A stretch of DNA of 64,000 nt from Halorientalis marina (GCF_023028345.1 NZ_CP095487.1:1240001-1304000), one strand, 5' to 3'; positions 32,415 to 41,046 are shown, counted from the stretch's first letter. The notes: a model not told the origin generated them from the sequence alone. A program made the numbers and translations.

Positions 32415-32918
32415 CTACGCCCCGTCGCCCATCCGGTCGCTGTAATCCCAGCAGTAGAGTTTCTGTGGGTCGATGCGGATAGTGACTTCCTCCCGGGACT
32501 CGTCGAGGAGGGAGTCGGCGAGCGGCGAGTCGGTGCCGCCGAGATACCGCTGGAGGAGGTCGGTGAGGAGGTCCTTCTCGGGGTCGGGCGTGATGGTCGC
32601 GCGGCCGAAGCCACGGACGCCGCGGTAGGGGGGTTCGTTGACGGAGACCTCGAAACTGACGCGGTCGTCCGCGTCGAGATACCTGACGATGTCGGCGGTG
32701 GCGCTCGTGGCGCAGTGGAAGGCGTCGTCGCGGTAGCGGTACCACAGCGAGAGCATCCAGAGGCCACCGGCGGGGGTGGTACAGCCAAGCCGGATGGGGA
32801 CTGTCGCCGAATCGAGGAAGTCGCCCATCTCGGCGCGCGTCCAGGCACCCCTCGGTGTGACGGGTTGGTCGTCGGCCGTGTCCGGCGTCGGGTCGTCCCG
32901 TGTCGACTCCTCACCCAT
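32415..32918 (-). CDS. Pyridoxamine 5'-phosphate oxidase-like (FMN split-barrel) protein
   Basis: 167 aa starting MGEESTRDDPTPD. After a 25-residue acidic, Pro-rich lead comes a split-barrel: VPIRLGCTTPAGGLWMLSLW, AFHCATSATADIVRYL, VSFEVSVNEPPYRGVRGFGR, and Trp/Tyr near the end (KLYCWDYSDRM). The 'GVRGFGRATI' strand is typical of PPOX-type proteins that bind FMN, F420 or heme. Cofactor and substrate cannot be read from sequence. Confidence 0.8.
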   Translation of the reverse strand: MGEESTRDDPTPDTADDQPVTPRGAWTRAEMGDFLDSATVPIRLGCTTPAGGLWMLSLWYRYRDDAFHCATSATADIVRYLDADDRVSFEVSVNEPPYRGVRGFGRATITPDPEKDLLTDLLQRYLGGTDSPLADSLLDESREEVTIRIDPQKLYCWDYSDRMGDGA

Positions 32919-32996
32919 ACCCCCGTGTACGGACGCTGGGCTCAAAACCCTTCGCGCCGCCGTCACGCTTTTTCGGGGCGAGAGAGATTCCCGGGC

Positions 32997-33650
32997 ATGG
33001 ACGTCTCGAAGGTAGTGCGGAGCAGTTTCGTCGCGGGACTGGCACTGATCGCACCGCTGATCGTCACGGTGGTCGCCCTCCGCTTTCTCCTGAACTGGCT
33101 GACGACGTTCATCGATCCGGTGGTTCAGGGGACGCGACTGGCCCAGTACACGGCGAACATCGAGGTGGTCGCGCAGGCGCTCGCGGCGGTGTTGATCCTC
33201 CTCCTCATCACGCTACTTGGCTATCTCGCACAGCGCAGCCTCGGCGAACGGCTGTTCGGCTGGCTGGACCGCGGCGTCGGCCTGGTGCCGCTCGTGCGGG
33301 TCATCTACTCCAGCGTCCGGCAGGTCTCGAACGCGCTGATGGAACAGTCGAGCCGCTACGAGAGCGTCGTCCTCGTCGAGTACCCGCGGGAGGGCGTCTA
33401 CACGCTCGGGTTCGTGACCGGTGACGCGCCGGACCAGACCCGGGACGTGACCGGCGGCGAGGCCTTCAACGTCTTCCTGCCGAACAGCCCGAACCCGACC
33501 GGCGGGCGACTCCTGTTGGTTCCGGCCGACCAGGTCCACGAGGTCGATATCAGCGTCCGGCGCGGGATCAGACTGCTCGTGACGACCGGGATCGCCGAAC
33601 GGGAGGAGGAGGTCAGGCAGCTCCGCGAGGACGTCGAGATCGATGACTGA
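32997..33650 (+). CDS. DUF502 membrane protein
   Basis: 217 aa. Two membrane helices at ~12-33 and ~58-80 (VAGLALIAPLIVTVVALRF; ALAAVLILLLITLLGYLA), followed by a soluble domain with the family pattern LVPLVRVIYSSVRQVSNAL, VVLVEYPREGVYTLGFVTG and NVFLPNSPNPTGGRLLLVP. DUF502 proteins occur across archaea, bacteria and plants (COV-like); molecular role unresolved. Divergent from the split-barrel gene; 78-bp spacer. Confidence 0.9.
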   Translation: MDVSKVVRSSFVAGLALIAPLIVTVVALRFLLNWLTTFIDPVVQGTRLAQYTANIEVVAQALAAVLILLLITLLGYLAQRSLGERLFGWLDRGVGLVPLVRVIYSSVRQVSNALMEQSSRYESVVLVEYPREGVYTLGFVTGDAPDQTRDVTGGEAFNVFLPNSPNPTGGRLLLVPADQVHEVDISVRRGIRLLVTTGIAEREEEVRQLREDVEIDD

Positions 33651-33662
33651 CCGGTCGGTGGG

Positions 33663-34400
33663 TCACAGATACGCGGCGTCCCACCGCGTCGGTTTTCGGG
33701 AGTTGCCGCAGTTGTCACACTCGATGCGGCCCATCGCGTCCATCGCGTTGGCGAGGTTGTCACACTTCCCGCAGTAGTAGCCGTAGAGCTCGTCCCGCTC
33801 CTCGTCGCTGTAGACGGTGTGGAAGGCGCCGATTGATCCCTGGTCGATGTCGTCGCGGTCGACGTAGACGGTGGTGTCGTCGTCGGTCGTGACTGGCTGG
33901 AGCCCGGTCGGTTCCGCCTCGACGTAGAGGATTTCGGTGTGGGTCCGACCGTCGATCTCGATCTCGCCTTCCCCCGCTTTCTCGAAGCCGCGCTGTTTGT
34001 AGAAGGTGTTGCCGGCCTCGTTGATCGACAGGACCCGACCCCGGAGGTCGGCGGCGCCGGCCTCGTGAAGGCGGTCACGGGTCTCCTCGAACAGATCCGC
34101 GCCGAACCCCTGGCCGCGGTAGTCGGGGTGGACGTGCAGCCAGAGCAGGTCCGCGGTCGTCCGGTCGTCGTTCTCGATGAGGACGCTCTCGGTGAACGCC
34201 ACCGGGTCCCCGTCGAGTTCGCCGACGAGCAGGAGACCGTCCTCGCGGTCGATCTTCTCCTCGAGGCTGTCGTCGCCGTACCACTGTCTGACGGCGTTCT
34301 CGATGGTCCCCGGGCTCAGGGAGTACGACGCTTCGAGCGAGCGCGTCGCGATCTCCCTCATCGCTTCCCCATCCTCGTGTGACGCGTTGCGGAACTCCAT
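33663..34400 (-). CDS. GNAT acetyltransferase with C-terminal zinc ribbon
   Basis: 245 aa. GNAT domain ~1-150: motif A LLWLHVHPDYRGQGFGADLF (acetyl-CoA pyrophosphate loop RGQGFGA) and motif B INEAGNTFYKQRGFEKAG. A linker (~155-200) leads to a C-terminal zinc ribbon with YCGKCDN and IECDNCGN. The fused ribbon may position a protein or nucleic-acid substrate. GATTTATG about 27 nt before the ATG supports a leaderless start at 34400. Substrate unknown. Confidence 0.88.
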   Translation of the reverse strand: MEFRNASHEDGEAMREIATRSLEASYSLSPGTIENAVRQWYGDDSLEEKIDREDGLLLVGELDGDPVAFTESVLIENDDRTTADLLWLHVHPDYRGQGFGADLFEETRDRLHEAGAADLRGRVLSINEAGNTFYKQRGFEKAGEGEIEIDGRTHTEILYVEAEPTGLQPVTTDDDTTVYVDRDDIDQGSIGAFHTVYSDEERDELYGYYCGKCDNLANAMDAMGRIECDNCGNSRKPTRWDAAYL

Positions 34401-34711
34401 ACATCCACTATGACACTCGGCCGCATAAATCTACGTCCACGACGTGAATTTTCACTGGGCGTGCCGTTCGACTCCCGTTTCGACACGTCGTGGCCGAATC
34501 GGCGGGTATCTGTCAACGGACGCGTTCGGAAACGGGGGTGTTACACCGGCTGGCCGTCGACGAAGGTGGGACGGCCCGGGTGTGAGGGGGGTTCCTATCC
34601 CGTCGAACCGGCCAGCGGCGCCCCGGTGTAGGGTTGTCGTAACGCTAAAGACCCGCACACGCTTTTATATCGGTAAGATGAACATCGAACGTCACGTCGG
34701 GAGGTGGTTCC
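34401..34711. other. 311-bp spacer with nested inverted repeats; possible structured RNA
   Basis: Contains GGCCGTC (34552-34558) and GACGGCC (34570-34576), a perfect 7-bp hairpin with an 11-nt loop GACGAAGGTGG; enclosing it ACACCGG (34543-34549) pairs with CCGGTGT (34623-34629), and CTGGCC (34550-34555) can alternatively pair with GGCCAG (34610-34615). The two latter pairings exclude each other, as in regulatory RNAs. The region also holds the minus-strand TATA for the GNAT gene (34423-34432) and TTTTATA (34663-34669) for the HD gene. No protein gene seen. Confidence 0.4.
34700..34706 (+). promoter_or_regulatory. Shine-Dalgarno deciding the GTG start of the HD gene
   Basis: GGAGGTG is a full complement to the 16S 3' end (anti-SD CACCTCC), five bases before GTG 34712. 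The TATA-like TTTTATA at 34663-34669 predicts transcription start near 34692, after the upstream ATG at 34678 (which would give only 14 codons), so the GTG is the most likely start. Confidence 0.7.
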
Positions 34712-35434
34712 GTGGGTGTTGAGATTCGGGAATCACCGGTCTCCGACGACGAATTCGCCGAAATGAAGGCGTTCGTCCACGACTATCTCGAGGCGAGCGT
34801 CGAGAGCGAGGACGAAGGCGGTCGGATGCGGTGGTACCCCTGGCACTCCGCGGCTTACCGGTTCAATCACATCATGAACGTGGTCGAACTGGCGGCCGAC
34901 ATCGCCGAGCAAGAGGGCGCGAACGTCGACGCCACGCGCGTCGCCGCCCTCTTTCACGACATCGCGAAACTGGAAGCCGAACAGGACGTCCACGCCGAGG
35001 AAGGTGCCCGCATCGCCCGCGAGTACCTCACGACCCACGGCGACTATCCACAGTCGTTCGTCGACCAGGTCTGTGCGGCCGTCCGGGACCACTCCTATCA
35101 GGGCGACCTGACGGACCTCTCCCTGGAGACGCAGTGTCTCATCGAGGCCGACCTGCTCGACAAGGTCGGCGCGAACGGGACCGCACTGATGCTGTTGCGG
35201 ATGGGCTACGAGTCACGGACACACATGGACGCCTCGGAGATGGTCGGACGCGTCCTCGAACGCGGTCACGACGCCGCCGAGCGTGTCGAGAGCGACACCG
35301 CCGAGAGCATCGTCCACCAGCGCCTCAAGCGTGTTCGGTGGTTTCAGGAGTGGCTCGAATCGGAAGTCGCCCGGATGGGTGACCTCGATGCCGAGCTGAG
35401 CCCCGAGATGGCTAAAGAGCTGGACACCGACTAG
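34712..35434 (+). CDS. HD-domain phosphohydrolase
   Basis: 240 aa. HD superfamily metal motifs: H in RFNHIMNVVELA (~52), the HD pair in ALFHDIAKLEAEQ (~88-89), H in VRDHSYQGDL (~131), and D in IEADLLDKVG (~150). These bind one or two metals for phosphate ester hydrolysis, often of nucleotides. C-terminal third is helical (LERGHDAAERVESD). Its TAG and the TAG of the convergent exporter gene share the palindrome CTAG (35431-35434), so the two coding regions overlap by four bases. Confidence 0.88.
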   Translation: MGVEIRESPVSDDEFAEMKAFVHDYLEASVESEDEGGRMRWYPWHSAAYRFNHIMNVVELAADIAEQEGANVDATRVAALFHDIAKLEAEQDVHAEEGARIAREYLTTHGDYPQSFVDQVCAAVRDHSYQGDLTDLSLETQCLIEADLLDKVGANGTALMLLRMGYESRTHMDASEMVGRVLERGHDAAERVESDTAESIVHQRLKRVRWFQEWLESEVARMGDLDAELSPEMAKELDTD

Positions 35435-36147
35435 AACAGCGTCGTCGCGGCGTCGTAACAGAAGAGGATGCCGAACCCGCCGAGGACGACGGCACTCCCT
35501 GCCGCTACCAGCGGCGCCAGTCTGTCGACCCGCCGGCCGGCGGCCACCAGCGTCGCCGGGAATCCGACGATCCAGCAGACGATGCCGCCGAACAGGCCCA
35601 CGAGCAGCGCCGGGCTCCCCGTGCGCACGACGAGCAGGCCCGTCAGCTCCGCGCCCACGTAGGGCGTCTTCGCGAGCACGTCCACCACGCCGGGCTCCAG
35701 CAGTCCCACGCCGACGGTCAGCCAGAAGGCGATCTGGTAGGGGTTGGTGATGGCGAGCGCGAACGCCTTTCTGAAGCCCCGACTGGTCCCGCCCAGTTCG
35801 CTCGGTGCCCCCCCGAACCCCGCGGTCCCGTCACCGGACGCGAACCCCTCGCGTGCGTCGTCGGCCGCCCCGTACGCGAAGTAGAGCATGAGGAGGCCGC
35901 CGACGAGGATCATGGTGCCACGGAGCGTCGGGGCGTCCCGGACGACGGCGACGACGCCGGCCAGCGAGAGGAGGAAAAAACAGAGGTCGGCGGTCATCGC
36001 CCCGAGGCCGGCGGTGAAGCCGGCGAGCCAGCCACGGACGACGCTCTCCTCGGCGATGATCGCGTTCATCGGCCCCGGCGGCGCAGCCAGGGCGAGTCCG
36101 AAGACGATTCCGGCACCGAACGTCACGACGAGTCCGCCGAGGGCCAT
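35431..36147 (-). CDS. LysE-family exporter
   Basis: 238 aa, six membrane helices. Family motif AAPPGPMNAIIAEESVVRGW at residues ~20-39 and the central ITNPYQIAFWL motif (~135). LysE/RhtB proteins export amino acids or other small solutes. ATG 36147 is chosen because CGTATTGG lies about 26 nt upstream; a GTG at 36216 would add 23 polar residues. A Gly/Ser/Asp-rich loop (~98-120) is longer than usual. Downstream of the threonine-synthase-like gene by 78 nt on the same strand. Confidence 0.85.
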   Translation of the reverse strand: MALGGLVVTFGAGIVFGLALAAPPGPMNAIIAEESVVRGWLAGFTAGLGAMTADLCFFLLSLAGVVAVVRDAPTLRGTMILVGGLLMLYFAYGAADDAREGFASGDGTAGFGGAPSELGGTSRGFRKAFALAITNPYQIAFWLTVGVGLLEPGVVDVLAKTPYVGAELTGLLVVRTGSPALLVGLFGGIVCWIVGFPATLVAAGRRVDRLAPLVAAGSAVVLGGFGILFCYDAATTLF

Positions 36148-36225
36148 CGCCCACCACTGCGAACTCGCGGCCAATACGTCTGGTGACTCGGATGGTGGGG
36201 TGCCGCCGCAAGTCACTCCGGGCGG

Positions 36226-37413
36226 TCAGATCCCCTTGCTCATCAGGTGGCTCCGCAGGATGTCGTTGTCCTTGTTCCCGGTCGCTGGGTTGCAAACGAC
36301 CACGGTATCGTTGGCGCCGAGCGGACCGTCCTCGGCGAGCTTTCGAGCGCCGCTGACGGCGGCACCGGCGGCGGCACCGAGTTCCAGCCCCTCCGTCTCG
36401 GCCACGGACACGGCCGCTTCGAGGATCGCCCGGTCCTCGCTTTCGACCGCCCCGCCATCGGTCTCGCGGACGGCGTCGATGACGAGCGGGCTCCCGGTCG
36501 GGTCGGCGACTTCCAGCGCGCCACAGATGGTATCCGGGCGCTCGACGGGCTCGTGTTCGTCGAGACCGTCGGTGAACGCCTCGACGATGGGCGCACATCC
36601 CGCCGCCTGTGTGGCGTAGAGCGCCGGCGCCCCGTCGACGATGTCGAGCTCGTGGAGGTCGCGGAAGCCGCGGTGGAGCCCGGTCAGCGTGATGCCGTGG
36701 CCGACGGGGGTGACGACGGCGTCCGGGGCCGTCCAGTCCAGGTCGGCGGCGATCTCGTAGGCGAGCGTCTTCGCGCCCTCCTGGCGGACGGGCGTCTCGA
36801 AGGCGGTCAGCGCGTACCAGTCGTTTTCGGCTTCCTCGGCGTAGACCCGAGCCGAGTCGCCGTACCGGCCTTCGCCGACGGACATATCGCCGCCGTGGAC
36901 GTTGATCATCGCCTTGTTGAGGAAGGGCATCCGCGAGGGGGCGAAGGTGTGTGAGTCCAGTCCCGCCCGGGCGGCGTAGGCGGCCATCGCCTGGCCGCCG
37001 TTGCCGGTCGTCGGGAGACCCACGTCGGTCGCGCCCGCCTCGGCGGCGGCGGTCACGGCCACCGCCATCTCGCGGTCGCGGACGCTTCCCGTCGGGTTCC
37101 GCCCCTCGTCTTTGACCAGCACGCGGCCGACACCGATGTCCTCGGCCAGCGTCGAGCAGGCGACGAGCGGCGTCGCGCCCTCGTTCATGGAGACGAGCGC
37201 GTCGGCCGGGACGGGGAGGAGGTCGGCGTAGCGTTCGAGGCCGGCCTCGTGACGCGGCGCGAGGTCGTCGGCGGTCACGGCCGCGGCGTCGTGGTCGTAG
37301 GCCGCTTCCAGCAGGCCGCCACAGTCCGGACAGCGGTGGCTGGCGTCGTCGAGCGGGAAGGACTCGCCACAGTCCGTACATGCGAGGCCGCGAAACGCCG
37401 GTGTCGTGGGCAT
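36226..37413 (-). CDS. Threonine synthase-like protein lacking the PLP lysine
   Basis: 395 aa, fold type II PLP family. Starts with a zinc-ribbon (CTDCGESF, CPDCGGLLE) as archaeal threonine synthases do, then SMNEGATPL. The cofactor motif, normally N-P-T-G-S-x-K-D-R, is NPTGSVRDRE, so residue 112 is Arg (codon CGC) rather than the Schiff-base Lys. The phosphate-binding TTGNGGQAMAAYAA and EGAKTLAYEI are retained. Without the lysine, normal PLP chemistry should fail; it may bind PLP non-covalently, bind another ligand, or be regulatory. TTTTGTCC about 26 nt before the ATG supports this start; the divergent FAD gene has a matching box. Confidence 0.85.
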   Translation of the reverse strand: MPTTPAFRGLACTDCGESFPLDDASHRCPDCGGLLEAAYDHDAAAVTADDLAPRHEAGLERYADLLPVPADALVSMNEGATPLVACSTLAEDIGVGRVLVKDEGRNPTGSVRDREMAVAVTAAAEAGATDVGLPTTGNGGQAMAAYAARAGLDSHTFAPSRMPFLNKAMINVHGGDMSVGEGRYGDSARVYAEEAENDWYALTAFETPVRQEGAKTLAYEIAADLDWTAPDAVVTPVGHGITLTGLHRGFRDLHELDIVDGAPALYATQAAGCAPIVEAFTDGLDEHEPVERPDTICGALEVADPTGSPLVIDAVRETDGGAVESEDRAILEAAVSVAETEGLELGAAAGAAVSGARKLAEDGPLGANDTVVVCNPATGNKDNDILRSHLMSKGI

Positions 37414-37500
37414 ACCCGCGTCTCGGGACGGCACGGACAAAACGCCTGCCATCGACCCCGCATCACCGCGGTTTTGTGGGCCCGGGCCGAACCCGTGGCT

Positions 37501-38760
37501 ATGTCACAGGTCGTGGTCGTCGGCGCGGGACTGGCCGGACTGGTCGCCGCGCGCCACCTCGCCGTCGACGGCGTGGACGTGCGAGTACTGGAACGTCGCG
37601 ACGAGGTCGGAGGCCGGGTCCGCTCCGTCCACGCGGACGGCTACACGTTCGACCGGGGGTTTCAGGTCCTCTTTACCGCCTACCCGGCCGCGAGGCGCGA
37701 ACTCGATTTCGACGCGCTCGACCTCCGCTATTTCACCGGCGGCGCGACCATCGCCCACCCCGGCCGTCGCTCGGTGCTCGCCGACCCCCTCGACAACCTC
37801 GGCGACCTCACCGAGACGCTGTTCAACACCGACGTCCGGACGACCGACAAACTCCGACTCTTTCGACTCCAGCGGCGCCTCGGGAAACTCGACTTCCCGG
37901 ACTGTTTCGACCGCGGGCCGGACCAGTCCATCGAGGCGTATCTCGCCGAGCAGGGGTTCTCCCGGCGGTTCGTCGACAACTTCGCCGCCCCCTTCTACGG
38001 CGGCATCACGCTCGACCGCTCGCTGTCGACCGACGCCGGCGTCTTCCGCTACACGTTCAAGGCGCTCTCGGAAGGGAAGACGGCCGTTCCCGCCGACGGG
38101 ATGGGCGCAATCACCGCCCAGCTCGCCGAGCGCGCCCGCGCGGCCGGCGCGACCGTCGAACTCGACACCCGCGTCGAATCGCTCGACGCGCACAACGACG
38201 GCGTCAGCGTCGAGACGGACGGCGAGAGCATCGACGCCGACGGGGCGGTCGTCGCGACCGACCCGCCGACCGCCGCGGAACTGACCGGCGTCGACGACGT
38301 CCCGGCCGGGACGAAGGGGTGTGTCACGCAGTACTACTCGCTCCCGGGACACATCGACCTCGACACCGGGAAGAAGATACTGCTCAACGCGGCGAGTGCG
38401 GACCCCAACCAGATCGCGCCGCTGTCGGCCGTCGCGCCCGAGTACGCGCCCGACGACCGGACGCTCGTGAGCGCGACGTGGCTCGGTGAGGGGGACCGGG
38501 CCGACGACGACGAACTCGCCGCCCGGGGCCGTGAGGTCCTCGAATCCTGGTATCCCGAGCGCCGTTTCGACGACTTCCGGTGTGTCAGGACCGAGCGCAT
38601 CGACGTGGCGCAGTTCGACCAGCCGCCGGGGTTCCGGACTGACCTGCCCGCCGTCGACGCCCCCGAGGGACCGGTCGTCCTCGCCGGCGACTACACTCGC
38701 TGGTCGTCGATCCAGGGCGCGCTGGAGAGCGGGCGGGTCGCGGCCGACCGCCTACAGTAA
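37501..38760 (+). CDS. FAD-dependent amine oxidase / phytoene desaturase-like oxidoreductase
   Basis: 419 aa. Rossmann FAD motif VVVGAGLAGLVAARHLA at 4-20, followed by LERRDEVGGRVRS, and the C-terminal FAD motif GPVVLAGDYTRWSSIQGALESG (~392-413). The middle has the substrate domain with FAAPFYGGITLDRSL. Similar to the protoporphyrinogen oxidase / carotenoid desaturase branch; the substrate is unknown. GTTTTGTGG about 27 nt before the ATG is the likely TATA. Its last nine bases overlap the convergent phosphoesterase gene. Confidence 0.88.
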   Translation: MSQVVVVGAGLAGLVAARHLAVDGVDVRVLERRDEVGGRVRSVHADGYTFDRGFQVLFTAYPAARRELDFDALDLRYFTGGATIAHPGRRSVLADPLDNLGDLTETLFNTDVRTTDKLRLFRLQRRLGKLDFPDCFDRGPDQSIEAYLAEQGFSRRFVDNFAAPFYGGITLDRSLSTDAGVFRYTFKALSEGKTAVPADGMGAITAQLAERARAAGATVELDTRVESLDAHNDGVSVETDGESIDADGAVVATDPPTAAELTGVDDVPAGTKGCVTQYYSLPGHIDLDTGKKILLNAASADPNQIAPLSAVAPEYAPDDRTLVSATWLGEGDRADDDELAARGREVLESWYPERRFDDFRCVRTERIDVAQFDQPPGFRTDLPAVDAPEGPVVLAGDYTRWSSIQGALESGRVAADRLQ

Positions 38761-39504
38761 CTCCCGGAACTCGCCGAGCGGCGGGAACGCGCGGGTTTCG
38801 TCGGCCTCCTCGTCGCGGACGATGGGCTGGAACCGGTCCAGGTCCGCGACGAGCGGCGAACTCAGGTCCGCCGTCCCGTGCCGTCGGTTGATCGAGACGC
38901 CGCCGGCGAGGTGGGTAAAGGCCGGCAGAACCAGGACGGCCGCCCCGCGGTAGGCGTCCGCCGCGTAGAGGTAACAGTGCCACTTCCGCCCCTCGACGGT
39001 GATCGCCGGGTGGTCGTGCCCGATCACGTAACAGTCCGCATCGGCCGCCGGTTCGGTATGACCGTGACAGACCACCGTCCGCCCGTCACCCTCACCGTTC
39101 TGAATGGTGCCCTCGTGAGAACTATCGGCCTCGACGACTTCGGGGATGCCAGAGAGCGTGTACTCAGTCTCGGTCGGACCCTGCCAGACGCTGTCGAGCA
39201 TCGAGTCGTGGTTCCCCGGCGTGACGATCAGTCGGGTGCCGGACTCACGGACCCGGCCCGAAAGCGCCCGGACCGTCTCCCGCACGTCCGAGGGGACCCG
39301 GTCGAACGAGTGGAGGAAATCACCTGCGACGACGACCGTCTCGGGGTCGTAGCGGTCGACCAATGCGCTCAGCCGCTCCAGCAGGTGGTCACGCTCGCCA
39401 AGCGGTAACTCGACGTTCGAGGCTGTCCCCCTCCCCACGTGGAGGTCGGCGACGACGAGGGTGTCCCCGAGCAGGACCGCGCGGTCACGGAGGGTCGCGT
39501 CCAT
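38752..39504 (-). CDS. Metallophosphoesterase
   Basis: 250 aa. Calcineurin-like motifs: VVADLHVGRG (Asp, His; ~18-24), VVAGDFLHSF (~58), TPGNHDSML (~95), and VCHGHTEP plus IGHDHPA (~140-165). Archaeal SMC-associated phosphoesterases share this HGHxE/GHDHP layout. Substrate unknown; DNA or nucleotide phosphodiesters are possible. AGTAAAT on the opposite strand places a TATA-like ATTTACT about 28 nt before the ATG, indicating a leaderless start. Confidence 0.88.
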   Translation of the reverse strand: MDATLRDRAVLLGDTLVVADLHVGRGTASNVELPLGERDHLLERLSALVDRYDPETVVVAGDFLHSFDRVPSDVRETVRALSGRVRESGTRLIVTPGNHDSMLDSVWQGPTETEYTLSGIPEVVEADSSHEGTIQNGEGDGRTVVCHGHTEPAADADCYVIGHDHPAITVEGRKWHCYLYAADAYRGAAVLVLPAFTHLAGGVSINRRHGTADLSSPLVADLDRFQPIVRDEEADETRAFPPLGEFRELL

Positions 39505-39597
39505 CGACCACCCTTCGGGCCGCGGCGAGTAAATGCCTGCCGACGTCCTTCGGTCCGTTCGCCGTGGGTTTATAAGCGGAGCGTCCGAGTAACCGAT

Positions 39598-40365
39598 ATG
39601 GTCGACGTCCTCGAAACCAAGCGGGCCGCGACGCGGTTTCGTATCCTCGTCGAGATCGCGGACCGTCAGCCCGCGGTGAGTCAGGGGGAGATCGCGGAGG
39701 CCGTCGGCGTCACCAGCCAGGCTGTCAGCGAGTACATCCGCGAACTCGTCGACGAGGGCCTCGTCGAGAAGGAAGGTCGGTCGCGGTACCGCGTCACGAA
39801 AGAGGGGGTCGACTGGCTCTTCCAGGCCGCGACCGACGTGCGCCGCTACGCCGAACACGTCACCGAGGGCGTCCTCGGCAGCGTCCAGGAGGACGCCGCC
39901 ATCGCCACCGAGGCAATCGCCGAAGGCGACCCGGTCACGCTCTCGCTCCGTGAGGGCCTGCTCCGCGCGACACCCGGCGAAGAGGGGTCGGCGACCGGCG
40001 TCGCCACGACCGACGCCGACGCCGACGAAGTCGTCGGCGTCACCGGCTTCGAGGGCGTCATCGACCTCGACCCGGGCCACGTCCGGGTGATCCAGGTCCG
40101 CCCGGTCCGTTCGGGTGGTGTCGAGGCCGTCGACGAGATCGCCGACGCCTGCGCCGACGCCGACCTCGTGACCGCCGCCGGCGTCGAGGCCGTCGTCGCC
40201 CTCCGGGACGCCGGCATCACGGACCACAGCTACTTCGCCGCCGGTGAGGTGGCCGCCGATGCCGCCAACCGCGGCCAGCAGGTCGTCGTCGTCGCCACTA
40301 CCGACGAAGTCGGGCGAATCACCGACGCCCTCCGCGACGCCGGCGTGGCCTACGAAGTGACCTGA
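39598..40365 (+). CDS. Winged-helix regulator with C-terminal sensing domain (DUF7839-like)
   Basis: 255 aa. Residues 1-70 form a MarR/Lrp-like winged helix (VSQGEIAEAVGVTSQAVSEYI recognition region in two parts, then RSRYRVTKEGVDWL). The C-terminal 150 residues are alpha/beta with LSLREGLLRAT, VIQVRPVRSGG and VVAATTDEVGR-like strands, probably a ligand domain. TTTATAAGC about 27 nt upstream is a strong TATA box, indicating a leaderless mRNA. The DUF name is from memory. Targets unknown. Confidence 0.8.
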   Translation: MVDVLETKRAATRFRILVEIADRQPAVSQGEIAEAVGVTSQAVSEYIRELVDEGLVEKEGRSRYRVTKEGVDWLFQAATDVRRYAEHVTEGVLGSVQEDAAIATEAIAEGDPVTLSLREGLLRATPGEEGSATGVATTDADADEVVGVTGFEGVIDLDPGHVRVIQVRPVRSGGVEAVDEIADACADADLVTAAGVEAVVALRDAGITDHSYFAAGEVAADAANRGQQVVVVATTDEVGRITDALRDAGVAYEVT

Positions 40366-40387
40366 CGATGCCTCTAGTCGGCCCCGC

Positions 40388-40993
40388 TCACCTCGCGTGT
40401 TTTTTCGCCGTCGTGTAGGCTTCGCGGACCCGCTCGAACTCGTCGCGGTCGCCGCCGTGGTCCGGGTGGACCTCCTTGATCTTCTCCCGGTAAGCGCGCT
40501 TGATCTCCTCGACGCCCGCTCCGTCTGCGACTCCGAGGACGGCGAAGGCCGCTCGCTCCGGGTCCAGGTCGCCGTCTTCGCCGTCGAGGTCGATCTCGGG
40601 CGTCTCGAAGGGGAGGCGGTGGCCGAGCACGACCCCGGGCATCTCGTGTTCGACCAGCACCGGCTCCGTCGCCGAGCGGTCGATACGGTAGAACGCCCGG
40701 GCGTCGAAGGTGATCGCCACGTCCCGTTTCGGGAGGTAGAAGTCGACGTGCTGGCCCGCCACGGGGTGGCCCTCCGCGTACTGCTCGTCGATGGCATCGA
40801 GGTAGTGTCTGATCTCCTTGCGCCGGCGTGCCTCGGTCCGCTCGCCGGCCTCGCGTCCTCCGGCCGTCCGCTCGCCGGGGAACCGGCGCACGATGAGATA
40901 GAAGAGCACGGCGACGAGGAGGCTCCCCGCGACGCCGAGGAGCGCGCCGTCGACCAGCCACTGCGGGAGCGCCGCCAGCACCTCCGGTGACAC
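40388..40993 (-). CDS. J-domain protein with N-terminal membrane anchor
   Basis: 201 aa, GTG start. One membrane helix at ~14-36 (GALLGVAGSLLVAVLFYLIV), an alpha/beta middle (VDFYLPKRDVAITFDARAFY), and a C-terminal J domain (~140-200: AAFAVLGVADGAGVEEIKRAY, HPDHGGD, FERVREAYTTAKKHAR). The HPD tripeptide needed to stimulate DnaK is intact. So this is a membrane-tethered DnaK co-chaperone with the J domain at the C terminus, not a classic DnaJ (no zinc fingers). Confidence 0.88.
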   Translation of the reverse strand: MSPEVLAALPQWLVDGALLGVAGSLLVAVLFYLIVRRFPGERTAGGREAGERTEARRRKEIRHYLDAIDEQYAEGHPVAGQHVDFYLPKRDVAITFDARAFYRIDRSATEPVLVEHEMPGVVLGHRLPFETPEIDLDGEDGDLDPERAAFAVLGVADGAGVEEIKRAYREKIKEVHPDHGGDRDEFERVREAYTTAKKHAR

Positions 40994-41046
40994 GAGCCAC
41001 CGTACGGCTCGTCAGCGTATGAAACGTTCGCTGTCGGGTCGCGCTC

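Noticed and set aside
34678..34722. 14-codon frame overlapping the HD gene start, as a third mini-ORF case
   Set aside because: Here the TATA box predicts a transcript that begins after this ATG, and the GTG has its own strong Shine-Dalgarno, so the mini-ORF is probably not translated.
37380..38489. Long open frame on the plus strand rich in Arg/Gly/Pro, overlapping the FAD oxidoreductase gene
   Set aside because: High-GC DNA leaves alternate frames open. The translation has no fold-like pattern and is almost all Arg/Pro/Gly, while the other frame has clear FAD motifs.
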